A stretch of DNA of 64,000 nt, from positions 1,550,001 through 1,614,000 of the forward strand of contig NZ_CP018151.1 of assembly GCF_001889265.1 (NCBI RefSeq). The letters are read 5' to 3'. The notes under the pieces were generated by a model, which did no database searches, was not told the DNA's origin, and saw only the letters and a program-made list of their open reading frames with translations. Positions 28,420 through 37,526 of the stretch are shown piece after piece. The position numbers and the translations under genes are program-made. This DNA comes from Microbacterium sp. 1.5R (lineage in GTDB: Bacteria; Actinomycetota; Actinomycetes; Actinomycetales; Microbacteriaceae). Position 1 is the first letter of the stretch. The number at the start of each line of letters is the position of its first letter.

Positions 28420-30024
28420 GTGCCGAAGCCCGTCGTGCTCATCGCTGAAGTTCTCTCTCCCGCCACGATCGAGGCCCTCGGCCCCGACTTCGACGTTCGC
28501 AACGTCGATGGCACCGACCGCGAAGCGCTGTTCGCCTCGCTCGCGGATGCCGACGCGGTGCTCATCCGTTCGGCGACGCACATCGACGAAGAGGCGCTCA
28601 CCCATGCTCCGAAGCTCAAGGTCGTCGCCCGCGCGGGCGTCGGGCTCGACAACGTCAACATCAAGGCAGCCACCGCAGCGGGTGTCATGGTGGTCAACGC
28701 GCCGACCTCGAACATCGTCTCGGCCGCCGAGCTGACGGTCGGCCACATCCTCAGCCTCGCCCGTCGCATCCCCGCCGCACACGCATCGCTCGCGGCCGGT
28801 CAGTGGAAGCGCAGCTCGTTCACGGGAGCCGAGCTCTTCGAGAAGACGGTCGGCATCGTCGGCCTCGGACGCATCGGAGCTCTCGTCGCCGCGCGCCTCG
28901 CCGCGTTCGACATGCGCGTCGTCGCTTACGACCCCTACGTCACCTCGGCCCGCGCGCAGCAGCTCGGTGTCCAGCTCCTCTCGCTCGACGAGCTCGTCGC
29001 AGAGGCGGACTTCCTCACGATCCACATGCCGAAAACGCCGGAGACGACCGGCATGATCGGTGCCGAGCAGTTCACGGCCATGAAGCCCACGGCCTTCGTC
29101 GTCAACGTCGCCCGCGGTGGCCTCATCGACGAGGAAGCGCTGCACGCGGCCCTCGTCGCCGGTGAGATCGCGGGTGCGGGTCTCGACGTCTTCACCTCCG
29201 AGCCCCCGGCCGAGGGCGGCACTGCTCGTCCGCTGCTCGACCTCCCGAACGTCGTCGTCACCCCGCACCTGGGTGCCAGCACCGAGGAGGCGCAGGAGAA
29301 GGCCGGCGTCTCGGTCGCGCGTTCCGTGCGCCTCGCGCTCGGCGGCGACCTCGTTCCCGATGCGGTCAACGTGGCCGGGGGAGTCATCGACCCGTATGTG
29401 CGCCCCGGCATCTCGCTCGTCGAGAAGCTCGGCCAGATCTTCGCGGCTCTCGCGACCTCGCCTCTCACGAGCCTCGATGTCGAGGTCCACGGCGAGCTGA
29501 ACGACTACGACGTGAGCGTGCTGAAGCTCGCCGCGCTCAAAGGCGTCTTCACGAACATCGTCAGCGAGACCGTGTCGTACGTCAACGCACCGCTGCTCGC
29601 CGATCAGCGCGGTATCGCGGTCCGTCTGCTCAAGGACGACGTGAGCGACGAGTACCGCAACGTCATCACTCTGGCCGGAGCGCTCTCGGACGGTACGCAA
29701 CTGTCGGTGTCGGGCACCCTCACCGGTCCCAAGCAGGCAGAGAAGCTGGTCGCCATCAATGACCACGCCCTCGAGCTGCCGATCGAGAAGCACCACGTCG
29801 TGATGCTCTACACCGACCGTCCCGGCATCGTCGCGGTCTACGGTCAGAAGTTCGGCGAGGCCGGCATCAACATCGCAGGCATGCAGATCTCGCGCCTGGG
29901 GGCGGGCGATCAGGCGCTCAGCGTTCTCACCCTCGACTCGCCGGTCTCGGACGATCTGCTCGACGACCTGCGCAACGAGATCGACGCAGACCTGTTCCGT
30001 CAGATCGAGATCACCGAGGTCTGA
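28420..30024 (+). CDS. serA: D-3-phosphoglycerate dehydrogenase
   Basis: 534 residues from GTG 28420 with AAGGATC upstream; the open frame extends 21 codons further without a ribosome site. First enzyme of serine synthesis. NAD-binding VGIVGLGRIGALVAARL, catalytic Arg in NVARGGLIDEEAL, catalytic His in VTPHLGASTEEAQ. The long form with an allosteric substrate-binding domain and a C-terminal ACT domain (MLYTDRPGIVAVYG) is typical of actinobacteria and implies serine feedback. Confidence 0.97.
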   Translation: MPKPVVLIAEVLSPATIEALGPDFDVRNVDGTDREALFASLADADAVLIRSATHIDEEALTHAPKLKVVARAGVGLDNVNIKAATAAGVMVVNAPTSNIVSAAELTVGHILSLARRIPAAHASLAAGQWKRSSFTGAELFEKTVGIVGLGRIGALVAARLAAFDMRVVAYDPYVTSARAQQLGVQLLSLDELVAEADFLTIHMPKTPETTGMIGAEQFTAMKPTAFVVNVARGGLIDEEALHAALVAGEIAGAGLDVFTSEPPAEGGTARPLLDLPNVVVTPHLGASTEEAQEKAGVSVARSVRLALGGDLVPDAVNVAGGVIDPYVRPGISLVEKLGQIFAALATSPLTSLDVEVHGELNDYDVSVLKLAALKGVFTNIVSETVSYVNAPLLADQRGIAVRLLKDDVSDEYRNVITLAGALSDGTQLSVSGTLTGPKQAEKLVAINDHALELPIEKHHVVMLYTDRPGIVAVYGQKFGEAGINIAGMQISRLGAGDQALSVLTLDSPVSDDLLDDLRNEIDADLFRQIEITEV

Positions 30025-30040
30025 TCGCAGGGGAGACTCC

Positions 30041-30086
30041 GACAGAGCGGGAGGAGCGGCCGGGAGGTCGCTCCTCCCGCTCTGTC
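30041..30086 (+). terminator. terminator between serA and the converging tetR
   Basis: An 18-bp perfect stem (30041-30058 with 30069-30086; arm core AGCGGGAGGAGCG) and a 10-base loop, 17 bases after the serA stop; usable in both directions. Confidence 0.8.
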
Positions 30087-30096
30087 GTTCCCGGCC

Positions 30097-30642
30097 TCAG
30101 GGAGCGGTGGCGCGCAACACGAGCGCGATCAGGTCGGACAGCTCGTCACTTCTCGGCACCAGGCGTTCGGGACCGTGCACATCGAGCGAGTTGTTGAAAT
30201 ACAGACCGTCGCTGAGCAGCATCACGAGATCGAGGCTCGCGGCATCCCGCACATGAGGACGGATCGTGTCCTCCCAGCGGTCGCGGTTGCGTCGCAGCGC
30301 GTCGGCAGCGGGTGCCGAGCCGCCTTGGGCCAGGCGGGTGGCGGCAATGAGGACGCGGTCCAGCGCGTCGTCCTCCATCACGGAGGTGCGCACGTAGTAC
30401 GCGACGGGGCCCTCTTCGGCCGAGGTCATCCGCTCGAGATCCAGAGTGGTGAGCGCATCGAGGCGCTCGATGAGGCCCGCTGCCAGCTCGTCCTTCGAGC
30501 CGAAGTGATAGAGGAGGCCGCCCTTCGACACGCCGGCGGCCTTCGCTGTCGCATCCAACGTGGCCGCCCGCTCACCGTCTTCGATGACGATCGATTCGAA
30601 GGCGTCCAGGACGCGTTCGCGGGCGAGGGGAGGTCGGGGCAT
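30097..30642 (-). CDS. TetR family transcriptional regulator
   Basis: 181 residues. N-terminal HTH: RERVLDAFESIV, TLDATAKAAGVSKGGLLYHFGSKDELAAG. The C-terminal ligand domain is of the TetR_C type seen in LfrR-like regulators. It is divergent from an MFS pump of the 14-TM type with a symmetric operator between them, so it probably represses the pump and itself. AGAGGATCC precedes the ATG. Confidence 0.92.
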   Translation of the reverse strand: MPRPPLARERVLDAFESIVIEDGERAATLDATAKAAGVSKGGLLYHFGSKDELAAGLIERLDALTTLDLERMTSAEEGPVAYYVRTSVMEDDALDRVLIAATRLAQGGSAPAADALRRNRDRWEDTIRPHVRDAASLDLVMLLSDGLYFNNSLDVHGPERLVPRSDELSDLIALVLRATAP

Positions 30643-30695
30643 CGGGGATCCTCTGTTCGTCTCGATTCACAGTAGCGCGGCCGTATGACGATTCT

Positions 30696-30725
30696 GTTAC
30701 TATACCATCTGGACGGTTTAGTAAC
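30696..30725. promoter_or_regulatory. probable TetR operator in the divergent promoter region
   Basis: GTTACTATACCAT (30696-30708) is matched in inverted orientation by ACGGTTTAGTAAC (30713-30725), 11 of 13 positions complementary. It lies 54 bases from tetR and 30 bases from the MFS start codon. Confidence 0.65.
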
Positions 30726-30754
30726 GATGCCGTCGTGATCCTGAGAGGTGTTCC

Positions 30755-32290
30755 ATGACCCGTACTGCGTCGATCCCGACGACAGAGACGGATGCTCCCC
30801 GCGTCGGCGCCCGTGGCTGGGCGGCACTCGTCGTGCTCATGCTGCCGGTGCTCCTGGTGTCGGTGGACAACACGGTGCTGAGCTTCGCGCTGCCCGAGAT
30901 CTCCATCGCGCTCGCGCCCACCGGAGCGGAGCAGCTGTGGATCATCGATGTGTATCCGCTCGTGCTCGCCGGGCTGCTCGTGACCATGGGCACACTCGGA
31001 GACCGCTTCGGGCGTCGTCGGATGCTGCTGATCGGCGCGACCGGCTTCGCGGCCGTGTCGGCACTCGCTGCGTTCGCCCCCACGGCAGGTCTTCTCATCG
31101 CCGCGCGAGCGCTGCTCGGCTTCTTCGGTGCGATGCTGATGCCGTCGACCCTCTCGCTGCTGCGCTCGATCTTCACGAACCGCGATCAGCGGCGCCTCGC
31201 CATCGCGGTCTGGGCGTCGGCGTTCTCCGCGGGCTCGGCCCTCGGCCCGATCGTCGGCGGCTTCCTGCTCGAGCACTTCGACTGGGGCTCGGTCTTCCTG
31301 ATCGCCGTGCCCGTGCTGATCCCGCTCCTCATCGCGGCGCCGCTGCTCGTTCCCGAAAGCCGCGACCCGCACCCCGGACGCATCGACATCGTCAGCATCA
31401 TGCTCTCGATGGCAGCGATGATCCCGGTCGTCTACGCGATCAAGTCGCTCGCCGTCGACGGCCCCAGCCTCACTGCGGGGGCGTGGGCGCTGCTCGGCAT
31501 CGTGATGGGGTATCTCTTCGTGCGGCGTCAGCTCGCTGCCGAGGTCCCGATGCTCGACATGCAGCTGTTCCGCCGGGGCTCGTTCTCGGGGGCGATCCTC
31601 GTGAACCTCCTGAGCGTCGTGGCGCTCGTGGGCTTCCTCTACTTCGTGTCGCAGCACCTGCAGCTCGTCCTCGGTCTCTCGCCGATGACGGCCGGCGCAG
31701 CGCTCGTGCCCGGAATGGCCGCGATGATCGTCGCCGGCCTCTCGGTCGTGCCGATCTCACGGCGAGTGCCACCGCACGTGCTCGTGCCCGCCGGTCTCGC
31801 GTTCTCTGTCGCCGGCTACCTCCTGGTCGCGTTCACGACGGCGGATCACGGCGTCGCTCCGCTGATCATCGCCTTCGTGGTGCTGGGCATCGGCATCGGG
31901 GCGGCGGAGACGATCTCGAATGAGCTGATCCTGTCCAGTGCTCCGGCCGAGAAGGCGGGCGCGGCCAGCGCCGTCTCCGAGACCGCCTACGAGCTGGGAG
32001 CGGTGCTCGGCACCGCCGTCCTCGGCGGCCTGATCACCGCGTTCTACCGCGGGGCGCTGGTGATTCCCTCCGGCATCCCAGCGGAGGCGGCGCACGCCGC
32101 GACGGAGACGCTGGCCGGCGCCTACACTGCCGCGAAGGATCTCCCCGCGCAGCTCGGAGACGCGTTGTGGGATGCGGCTGCCGCCGCCTTCGGATCGGGT
32201 GTCCTGGTGACCTCGCTGATCGGCGCGGGCCTGGTGATCGTGGCCGGGGTGATCGCCGCCGTCACACTGCGCAAGGCGCCCTCGCACTGA
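30755..32290 (+). CDS. MFS efflux transporter, DHA2 (14-TM) type
   Basis: 511 residues. N-terminal DNTVLSFALPEI (motif D1 type), GTLGDRFGRRRMLLIGATGF (motif A), and a proline/glycine-rich motif C-like ASAFSAGSALGPIVGGFLL, the marks of drug/H+ antiporters such as LfrA, QacA and SmvA. GAGAGG precedes the ATG. With the divergent TetR gene it forms a self-contained multidrug resistance pair inserted in an otherwise biosynthetic region. Its substrates (possibly cationic dyes or biocides) are an inference. Confidence 0.92.
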   Translation: MTRTASIPTTETDAPRVGARGWAALVVLMLPVLLVSVDNTVLSFALPEISIALAPTGAEQLWIIDVYPLVLAGLLVTMGTLGDRFGRRRMLLIGATGFAAVSALAAFAPTAGLLIAARALLGFFGAMLMPSTLSLLRSIFTNRDQRRLAIAVWASAFSAGSALGPIVGGFLLEHFDWGSVFLIAVPVLIPLLIAAPLLVPESRDPHPGRIDIVSIMLSMAAMIPVVYAIKSLAVDGPSLTAGAWALLGIVMGYLFVRRQLAAEVPMLDMQLFRRGSFSGAILVNLLSVVALVGFLYFVSQHLQLVLGLSPMTAGAALVPGMAAMIVAGLSVVPISRRVPPHVLVPAGLAFSVAGYLLVAFTTADHGVAPLIIAFVVLGIGIGAAETISNELILSSAPAEKAGAASAVSETAYELGAVLGTAVLGGLITAFYRGALVIPSGIPAEAAHAATETLAGAYTAAKDLPAQLGDALWDAAAAAFGSGVLVTSLIGAGLVIVAGVIAAVTLRKAPSH

Positions 32291-32304
32291 CCAGTACGCT
32301 GGGA

Positions 32305-32345
32305 GGACCGGCCCGCTCGGCATGCATCCGAGCGTCGGCCGGTCC
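32305..32345. repeat. large hairpin between the MFS gene and leuB
   Basis: GGACCGGCC CGCTCGG (32305-32320) pairs with CCGAGCG (32328-32334) and GGCCGGTCC (32337-32345), a 16-bp stem with a 2-base bulge and a CATGCAT loop. No T run follows, and leuB starts 20 bases later, so it may be an MFS-gene 3' end, a barrier to readthrough or a leuB leader element. Confidence 0.6.
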
Positions 32346-32365
32346 ATCCCGATGCAAGGAGTGTC

Positions 32366-33409
32366 ATGTCGCGTGTCGTGAAGCTGGCCGTCATCCCCGG
32401 TGACGGAATCGGCCCAGAGGTCGTCGCCGAGGCCGAGAAGGTCCTCGACGCGGTCACCGCATCGAGCGATGTGACGTTCGACAAGACGCGCTTCTCGCTC
32501 GGCGCCGCCCGTTTCCTCGAGACGGGCGACACTCTCACCGACGATGATCTGCAGTCGATCTCCGAACACGACGCGATCCTGCTCGGCGCGGTCGGCGGCA
32601 CGCCAGGAGACCCGCGCCTGAAGGACGCGAACATCGAGCGCGGCCTGCTGCTGAAACTCCGCTTCACGCTGGATCATTACGTCAATCTGCGTCCGTCCAA
32701 GCTCTTCGCCGGTGCCTCGGGTCCGCTCGCGAACCCCGGCGAGATCGACTTCGTCGTCGTCCGCGAGGGCACTGAGGGGCCGTACGTCGGCAACGGCGGC
32801 GCGATCCGCAAGGGCACACCGCACGAGGTCGCCAACGAGACGTCCGTGAACACGGCATTCGGTGTCGAGCGGGTCGTGCGATACGCGTTCGATCTCGCCG
32901 AACGTCGCAGCAAGAAGATCACCCTCGTGCATAAGACGAACGTGCTCGTGCACGCCGGCGCCATCTGGCAGCGCGTCGTCGACGAGGTCGCGTCCGAGCA
33001 TCCCGACGTGTCCGTCGACTACCTGCACGTCGATGCCGCGACGATCTTCCTCGTCACCGATCCCTCGCGCTTCGACGTGATCGTCACCGACAACCTCTTC
33101 GGCGACATCCTCACCGATCTCGCAGGCGCTGTCACCGGCGGCATCGGACTCGCCGCATCGGGCAACATCAACCCCGACGGCACCTTCCCGTCGATGTTCG
33201 AGCCGGTGCACGGCTCGGCTCCCGACATCGCGGGGCAGCAGAAGGCCGACCCCACCGCGGCGATCCTGTCGGTCGCGCTGCTGCTCGACCACCTCGGACT
33301 CGGAGCGGAGGCCGCTCGAGTGAGTGCCGCCGTCGAATCCGACATCGCGACCCGTACGGGTGCGCGCACGACCGCGGAGATCGGCTCCGCGATCGCTGCT
33401 CTGCTCTGA
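32366..33409 (+). CDS. leuB: 3-isopropylmalate dehydrogenase
   Basis: 347 residues. Oxidises 3-isopropylmalate in leucine synthesis. N-terminal [20 protein letters not shown], substrate arginines around [19 protein letters not shown], metal-binding aspartates in [22 protein letters not shown]-binding [30 protein letters not shown] lies just before the ATG. Followed 48 bases later by ilvE. Confidence 0.96.
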   Translation: MSRVVKLAVIPGDGIGPEVVAEAEKVLDAVTASSDVTFDKTRFSLGAARFLETGDTLTDDDLQSISEHDAILLGAVGGTPGDPRLKDANIERGLLLKLRFTLDHYVNLRPSKLFAGASGPLANPGEIDFVVVREGTEGPYVGNGGAIRKGTPHEVANETSVNTAFGVERVVRYAFDLAERRSKKITLVHKTNVLVHAGAIWQRVVDEVASEHPDVSVDYLHVDAATIFLVTDPSRFDVIVTDNLFGDILTDLAGAVTGGIGLAASGNINPDGTFPSMFEPVHGSAPDIAGQQKADPTAAILSVALLLDHLGLGAEAARVSAAVESDIATRTGARTTAEIGSAIAALL

Positions 33410-33457
33410 CCGACAGGCGTAGGCTGAGACGGCGCGAGGATGCGCGCCGCATGAGGA

Positions 33458-34570
33458 ATGGATGACGAGATGACGACCATCGACGCCGAGACCACCGTGG
33501 CTCCGCTGGAGTTCGCTGTGACCAAGAACCTGACCGCCGCGACGCCCGGTCGGGTCGCCGAGGTTCACGAGAACCCGGGGTTCGGTGTCGTGTTCACCGA
33601 CCACATGGTCGACATCTGCTGGTCCGTCAAGGGCGGATGGCACCGACCGCGCGTGCAGCCCTACGGACCCATCCCGCTCGACCCGGCCGCGTCCGTGCTG
33701 CACTACGCCCAGGAGATCTTCGAGGGCATCAAGGCCTATCGTCACGCCGACGGCTCGATCCACACGTTCCGCCCCGACCGCAACGCGGCACGACTGCAGG
33801 CCAGCGCGCGTCGACTCGCGCTCCCGGAGCTGCCCACCGAGTACTTCATCCAGTCGCTGCGCGAGATCATCGCGGTCGACGGTCGCTGGGTTCCCTCAGG
33901 TGCCGACCAGAGCCTGTACCTGCGTCCGTTCATGTTCGCCAAGGAGGCCTTCCTCGGTGTTCGCGCGGCTCAGAAGGTCGCGTACTACGTGATCGCCAGC
34001 CCAGCCGGAGCGTACTTCACCGGGGGAGTGAAGCCCGTGCGGATCTGGCTCTCCGAGGACTACGCCCGTGCCGGCAAGGGCGGCACCGGCAAGGCGAAGA
34101 CCGGCGGCAACTACGCCTCGAGCCTGCTCGCGCAGAGTGAGGCGAGCGCGAAGGGCTGCGACCAGGTCGTGTTCCTCAACGAGCAGCGCAACGTCGAGGA
34201 GCTCGGCGGCATGAACGTCGTGTTCGTCTTCAAAGACGGCCGCGTCGTGACGCCCGAGTCCGACAGCATCCTCGAGGGGATCACACGCGATTCGCTGCTG
34301 CAGCTCGCCGAAGACCGCGGCTACGCGGTCGAGAAGCGTCCGATCTCCATCGACGAGTGGCGCGAGGGTGTGGCCTCAGGCGATATCGTCGAGGTCTTCG
34401 CCTGCGGCACCGCCGCCGTCGTGACTCCCATCGGTGCTCTCGTCGGCGAGGGCTTCGATGAGCCGCAGCCGCTCGGCGAACTGGCCCTGTCGCTGCGCGA
34501 AGAGCTCACCGACATCCAGTACGGCCGCCGTGAGGACAAGCACGGCTGGCTTCTGCGGCTCGACGTCTGA
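33458..34570 (+). CDS. ilvE: branched-chain amino acid aminotransferase
   Basis: 370 residues from ATG 33458; an in-frame ATG four codons later (33470) is an equal candidate because AGGA lies too close to the first. PLP enzyme (class IV fold): YAQEIFEGIKAYRHADGSIH, the PLP lysine near residue 214 in KTGGNYASSLLAQ, and the C-terminal EVFACGTAAVVTPIG. Performs the last step of valine, leucine and isoleucine synthesis. A terminator follows 13 bases after the stop. Confidence 0.95.
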   Translation: MDDEMTTIDAETTVAPLEFAVTKNLTAATPGRVAEVHENPGFGVVFTDHMVDICWSVKGGWHRPRVQPYGPIPLDPAASVLHYAQEIFEGIKAYRHADGSIHTFRPDRNAARLQASARRLALPELPTEYFIQSLREIIAVDGRWVPSGADQSLYLRPFMFAKEAFLGVRAAQKVAYYVIASPAGAYFTGGVKPVRIWLSEDYARAGKGGTGKAKTGGNYASSLLAQSEASAKGCDQVVFLNEQRNVEELGGMNVVFVFKDGRVVTPESDSILEGITRDSLLQLAEDRGYAVEKRPISIDEWREGVASGDIVEVFACGTAAVVTPIGALVGEGFDEPQPLGELALSLREELTDIQYGRREDKHGWLLRLDV

Positions 34571-34583
34571 GCCTTCGTACTCT

Positions 34584-34619
34584 CGAGACCCCGCTGCGCT
34601 TCCGTGCAGCGGGGTCTCG
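34584..34619 (+). terminator. terminator of leuB-ilvE
   Basis: CGAGACCCCGCTGC and GCAGCGGGGTCTCG form a perfect 14-bp stem with an 8-base loop. Confidence 0.8.
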
Positions 34620-34648
34620 TCGTGCAGCACGCTGGATAGGCTGGTGGC

Positions 34649-35425
34649 ATGAAGATCGCCCGATTCAGCCATGACGACGCCATCCTCTTCGGGATCGTCG
34701 ATGACACCGACCTCGTCGTCCTCTCGGGCGATCCGCTCTTCGCGGGCTACGAGCCCACGGGTGACCGGGTGCCGATCGCAGACGCGGTGATCCTCGCTCC
34801 GGTGATCCCGCGCTCCAAGATCGTCTGCGTCGGCAAGAACTACCACGATCACGCCGCCGAGATGGGGGGAGTCGCCCCCGAGGAGCCGCTGCTGTTCCTC
34901 AAGCCCAACACCGCCGTCATCGGCCCGGGAGACGCCATCGTGCGCCCCTCGATCTCGGAGCAGACAGAGTACGAGGGTGAGCTCGCTGTCGTGATCGGTA
35001 GGGTCGCGAAGAACGTGAAGGCCGCGGATGCCCTCGATCACGTGCTCGGCTACACGATCGCCAACGACGTCACCGCGCGTGACCTCCAGCGCAAGGACGG
35101 TCAGTGGGCTCGGGCGAAGGGCTTCGACACCTTCTGCCCTCTCGGCCCGACCATCAGCACCGACTTCGACCCCTCGGTCGCGACGATCGAGACCCGCATC
35201 AACGGCGAGGTGCGGCAGAAGGCCCCGCTCACCGACATGATCCACTCGGTCGAGGCGATCATCGAGCATGCCTCGGCGGCCTTCACGCTGCTCCCCGGCG
35301 ACGTCATCCTCACGGGTACGCCGGCAGGTGTGGGGGAGTTCGTCGCCGGGGACACCGTCGAGGTCGAGATCACCGGACTGGGTATCCTGCGCAACACCGT
35401 GCGCGACGCCGTGCGCGCGTCATGA
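34649..35425 (+). CDS. fumarylacetoacetate hydrolase family protein
   Basis: 258 residues. FAH-fold features: IVCVGKNYHDHAAEMG, the metal-binding acidic residues in TEYEGELAVVIG, NDVTARDLQRKDGQW, and the C-terminal LLPGDVILTGTPAGVG. These enzymes cleave or decarboxylate 2-oxo acid type substrates (2-hydroxyhepta-2,4-diene-dioate isomerase-like, acylpyruvases). TAGGCT lies 6 bases before the ATG (leaderless type). It heads a three-gene operon with ATGA overlaps; its exact substrate is unknown. Confidence 0.9.
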   Translation: MKIARFSHDDAILFGIVDDTDLVVLSGDPLFAGYEPTGDRVPIADAVILAPVIPRSKIVCVGKNYHDHAAEMGGVAPEEPLLFLKPNTAVIGPGDAIVRPSISEQTEYEGELAVVIGRVAKNVKAADALDHVLGYTIANDVTARDLQRKDGQWARAKGFDTFCPLGPTISTDFDPSVATIETRINGEVRQKAPLTDMIHSVEAIIEHASAAFTLLPGDVILTGTPAGVGEFVAGDTVEVEITGLGILRNTVRDAVRAS

Positions 35426-36678
35426 CCGTCGTCGCCCTCACGGCTGCTCAGCAGGCGGCGGTGCAGCGGCGAACCGTGCTGGTTCTCTCCACAGGGCAGG
35501 TGCTGGGCGGGATCGCCTTCGGGGCGACGGTGTCTCTCGGCGCTCTGCTCGCGGCCGACATCTCGGGCAGCGACGCCCTCTCGGGGCTCGCGACGGCGTC
35601 GGTCACCCTCGGGGCCGCGCTGTGCGCCATCCCGCTCGCGCGCCTGGCTGCCAAGATGGGCCGACGCCGAGCCCTCACCTTGGGAAATCTTTTCGCACTC
35701 GTCGGCATCGCGGTGGTGATCCTCGCGGCGTCGTTGCGGGTGTTCCCGCTGCTGCTCGTCGGCATCCTGATGATCGGCGCCGGCAATGCGGGCAATCTGC
35801 AGTCGCGGTTCGCCGCGACCGACCTCGCCGCACCACGGCATCGCGGAAGGGATCTCTCGATCGTGGTCTGGGCGACCACCATCGGCGGTGTCGCTGGGCC
35901 GTTGCTGCTGGGGCCGGGGGAGATCGTCGGGGCGGCGATCGGCATGCCGCCACAGACCGGTTCCTACGCCTTCTCGTTCGTCGCTCAGTGCGTCGCGCTC
36001 GTCCTGTACCTCGTGGCGCTCCGGCCCGACCCGCTTCTGGCAGCGCAGCGGCTCGCCTCGGCGGCCGCGAAGGCGACGGGCGCCGTCGTCGCTGACCGAC
36101 CTGTGGTCGCGCGCTACGCGATGTTCGCGGTGGCCGGTTCGCACGTGGTGATGGCCTCCGTCATGGCGATGACCCCGGTCCACCTCGCCCATATGGCGCA
36201 CGGTGCACACGGCATGGCGCCCACCCCGGCCGATGTCTCGGCTCTCGTGGGCATCACGATCGCCCTGCACGTCGGAGGCATGTACGCGCTGTCGCCCGTC
36301 TTCGGCATCCTCGCCGACAGATGGGGCCGGCTGCGCGTGGTTCTGCTGGGGCAGATCCTTCTCGGCGGGGCGCTCGCGTTCGCCGTCTTCGCGAACGATC
36401 GGGAGTGGGGCGTGATCGTCGCTCTCATCCTGCTGGGACTCGGATGGAGCGCGGCGACGGTGGCAGGGGCCGCGCTGCTGACCGAGTCGAGTGCCCCCGA
36501 GATCCGCACGCGCAGGCAGGGCCGCAGCGATTCGCTGATGAGCCTCTCGGCCGCAGCAGGCGCTGTGCTCGCGGGTGTGGTGCTCGCGAACTTCCAGTAC
36601 GCAGGGCTCGGGATCGCGGCATCGGTGATCGTCATCGCCATCGTCGCGCTGTCGCCGCTCGGCCGCTCGCGCGGATGA
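35422..36678 (+). CDS. MFS transporter
   Basis: 418 residues starting at the ATG that overlaps the FAH stop. Twelve hydrophobic segments; motif A-like sequence LAAKMGRRRALTLGNLFA in the first half. An unusual His/Met-rich loop (VHLAHMAHGAHGMAPTPADVS) lies before the second half, a composition that can bind metals but may be incidental. The next gene also overlaps (ATGA). Substrate unknown. Confidence 0.85.
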   Translation: MTVVALTAAQQAAVQRRTVLVLSTGQVLGGIAFGATVSLGALLAADISGSDALSGLATASVTLGAALCAIPLARLAAKMGRRRALTLGNLFALVGIAVVILAASLRVFPLLLVGILMIGAGNAGNLQSRFAATDLAAPRHRGRDLSIVVWATTIGGVAGPLLLGPGEIVGAAIGMPPQTGSYAFSFVAQCVALVLYLVALRPDPLLAAQRLASAAAKATGAVVADRPVVARYAMFAVAGSHVVMASVMAMTPVHLAHMAHGAHGMAPTPADVSALVGITIALHVGGMYALSPVFGILADRWGRLRVVLLGQILLGGALAFAVFANDREWGVIVALILLGLGWSAATVAGAALLTESSAPEIRTRRQGRSDSLMSLSAAAGAVLAGVVLANFQYAGLGIAASVIVIAIVALSPLGRSRG

Positions 36679-37439
36679 AGGACTGGACGGGCACCGGGCG
36701 CGCATACGCCGACTCCTACGCGTCGCTCTGCGTCGGGACCGCGGAGGCCCTGCTCGGAGCGTTCGGAACCCCTGGGGAGCGGACGCTGCTCGACGTGGGG
36801 TCGGGCACGGGAATGCTCACGGCCGCATTCGCCGATGCCGGCTGGGATGCGACCGGATGCGAGCCCGAGCCGACGATGCGAGACGTCGCGCTGCGCGAGC
36901 ATCCCGCGATTCCGGTGCACGACGGAACGCTGCCTGACCTGCCTTTCGAGGACGGCCAGTTCGACGTCGTCGTGGCGAACTTCGTGCTGAACCACGTCGC
37001 CGACCCCCGAGCATCCGCGGCGGAGCTCCTCCGCGTCTCCGCAGATCTGGTGTCGGCGACGATCTGGACGAACTCGCCCACCTGGCTCTGGCGGGAGGTG
37101 TGCGAGCGTGCGGCACTCATTCCTGCGACGGGGGAGCGACTGCCGCCGGAGAAGGACTTCGAGCGCACCGTCGACGGCTTCGCGAGGATGCTCGACGACG
37201 CGGGCTGGCCGCGCCCGCAGGTGTCTGAGATCACCTGGACGTGGTCGGCCGATGCGACTGCGCTGTGGGCGTCCGCCGAGGGAGGCGTCGGGGGAGCCGG
37301 TCAGTTCTACCGTGCGCTCGACGACACCGATCGGCGCTCGTTCCGCGCGGCCTTCGAGCTCGTGTGCGCCGAGCGGTCGATCGCCGGACGCCTGCCGCTG
37401 GCGCATTCTGCGGCGGTCGCCGTCGCGCCGCGAGGCTGA
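36675..37439 (+). CDS. class I SAM-dependent methyltransferase
   Basis: 254 residues; start overlaps the MFS stop. Methyltransf_11-like: motif I LLDVGSGTGMLTAAFADAG, motif II acidic residue in GCEPEPTMRD, motif IV FDVVVANFVLNHVADP. UbiE/small-molecule type; the acceptor is unknown. Last gene of the FAH-MFS-methyltransferase operon. Confidence 0.85.
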   Translation: MKDWTGTGRAYADSYASLCVGTAEALLGAFGTPGERTLLDVGSGTGMLTAAFADAGWDATGCEPEPTMRDVALREHPAIPVHDGTLPDLPFEDGQFDVVVANFVLNHVADPRASAAELLRVSADLVSATIWTNSPTWLWREVCERAALIPATGERLPPEKDFERTVDGFARMLDDAGWPRPQVSEITWTWSADATALWASAEGGVGGAGQFYRALDDTDRRSFRAAFELVCAERSIAGRLPLAHSAAVAVAPRG

Positions 37440-37526
37440 GACCGCCCAGGGCAGAATGCCCAGGGCTCCCCGGTGCCGCGACCGCCTCCGTGAGCGCGGC
37501 ACCGAGGAGCACCTGAATCGCGGCGA

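Noticed and set aside
31757..33763. Minus-strand open frame of 668 codons over the MFS gene and leuB
   Set aside because: Antisense to recognised genes with shadow composition.
35422..36678. Metal transporter function from the His/Met-rich loop (VHLAHMAHGAHGM)
   Set aside because: One composition-biased loop in an otherwise ordinary MFS protein, with non-metal neighbours, is not enough.
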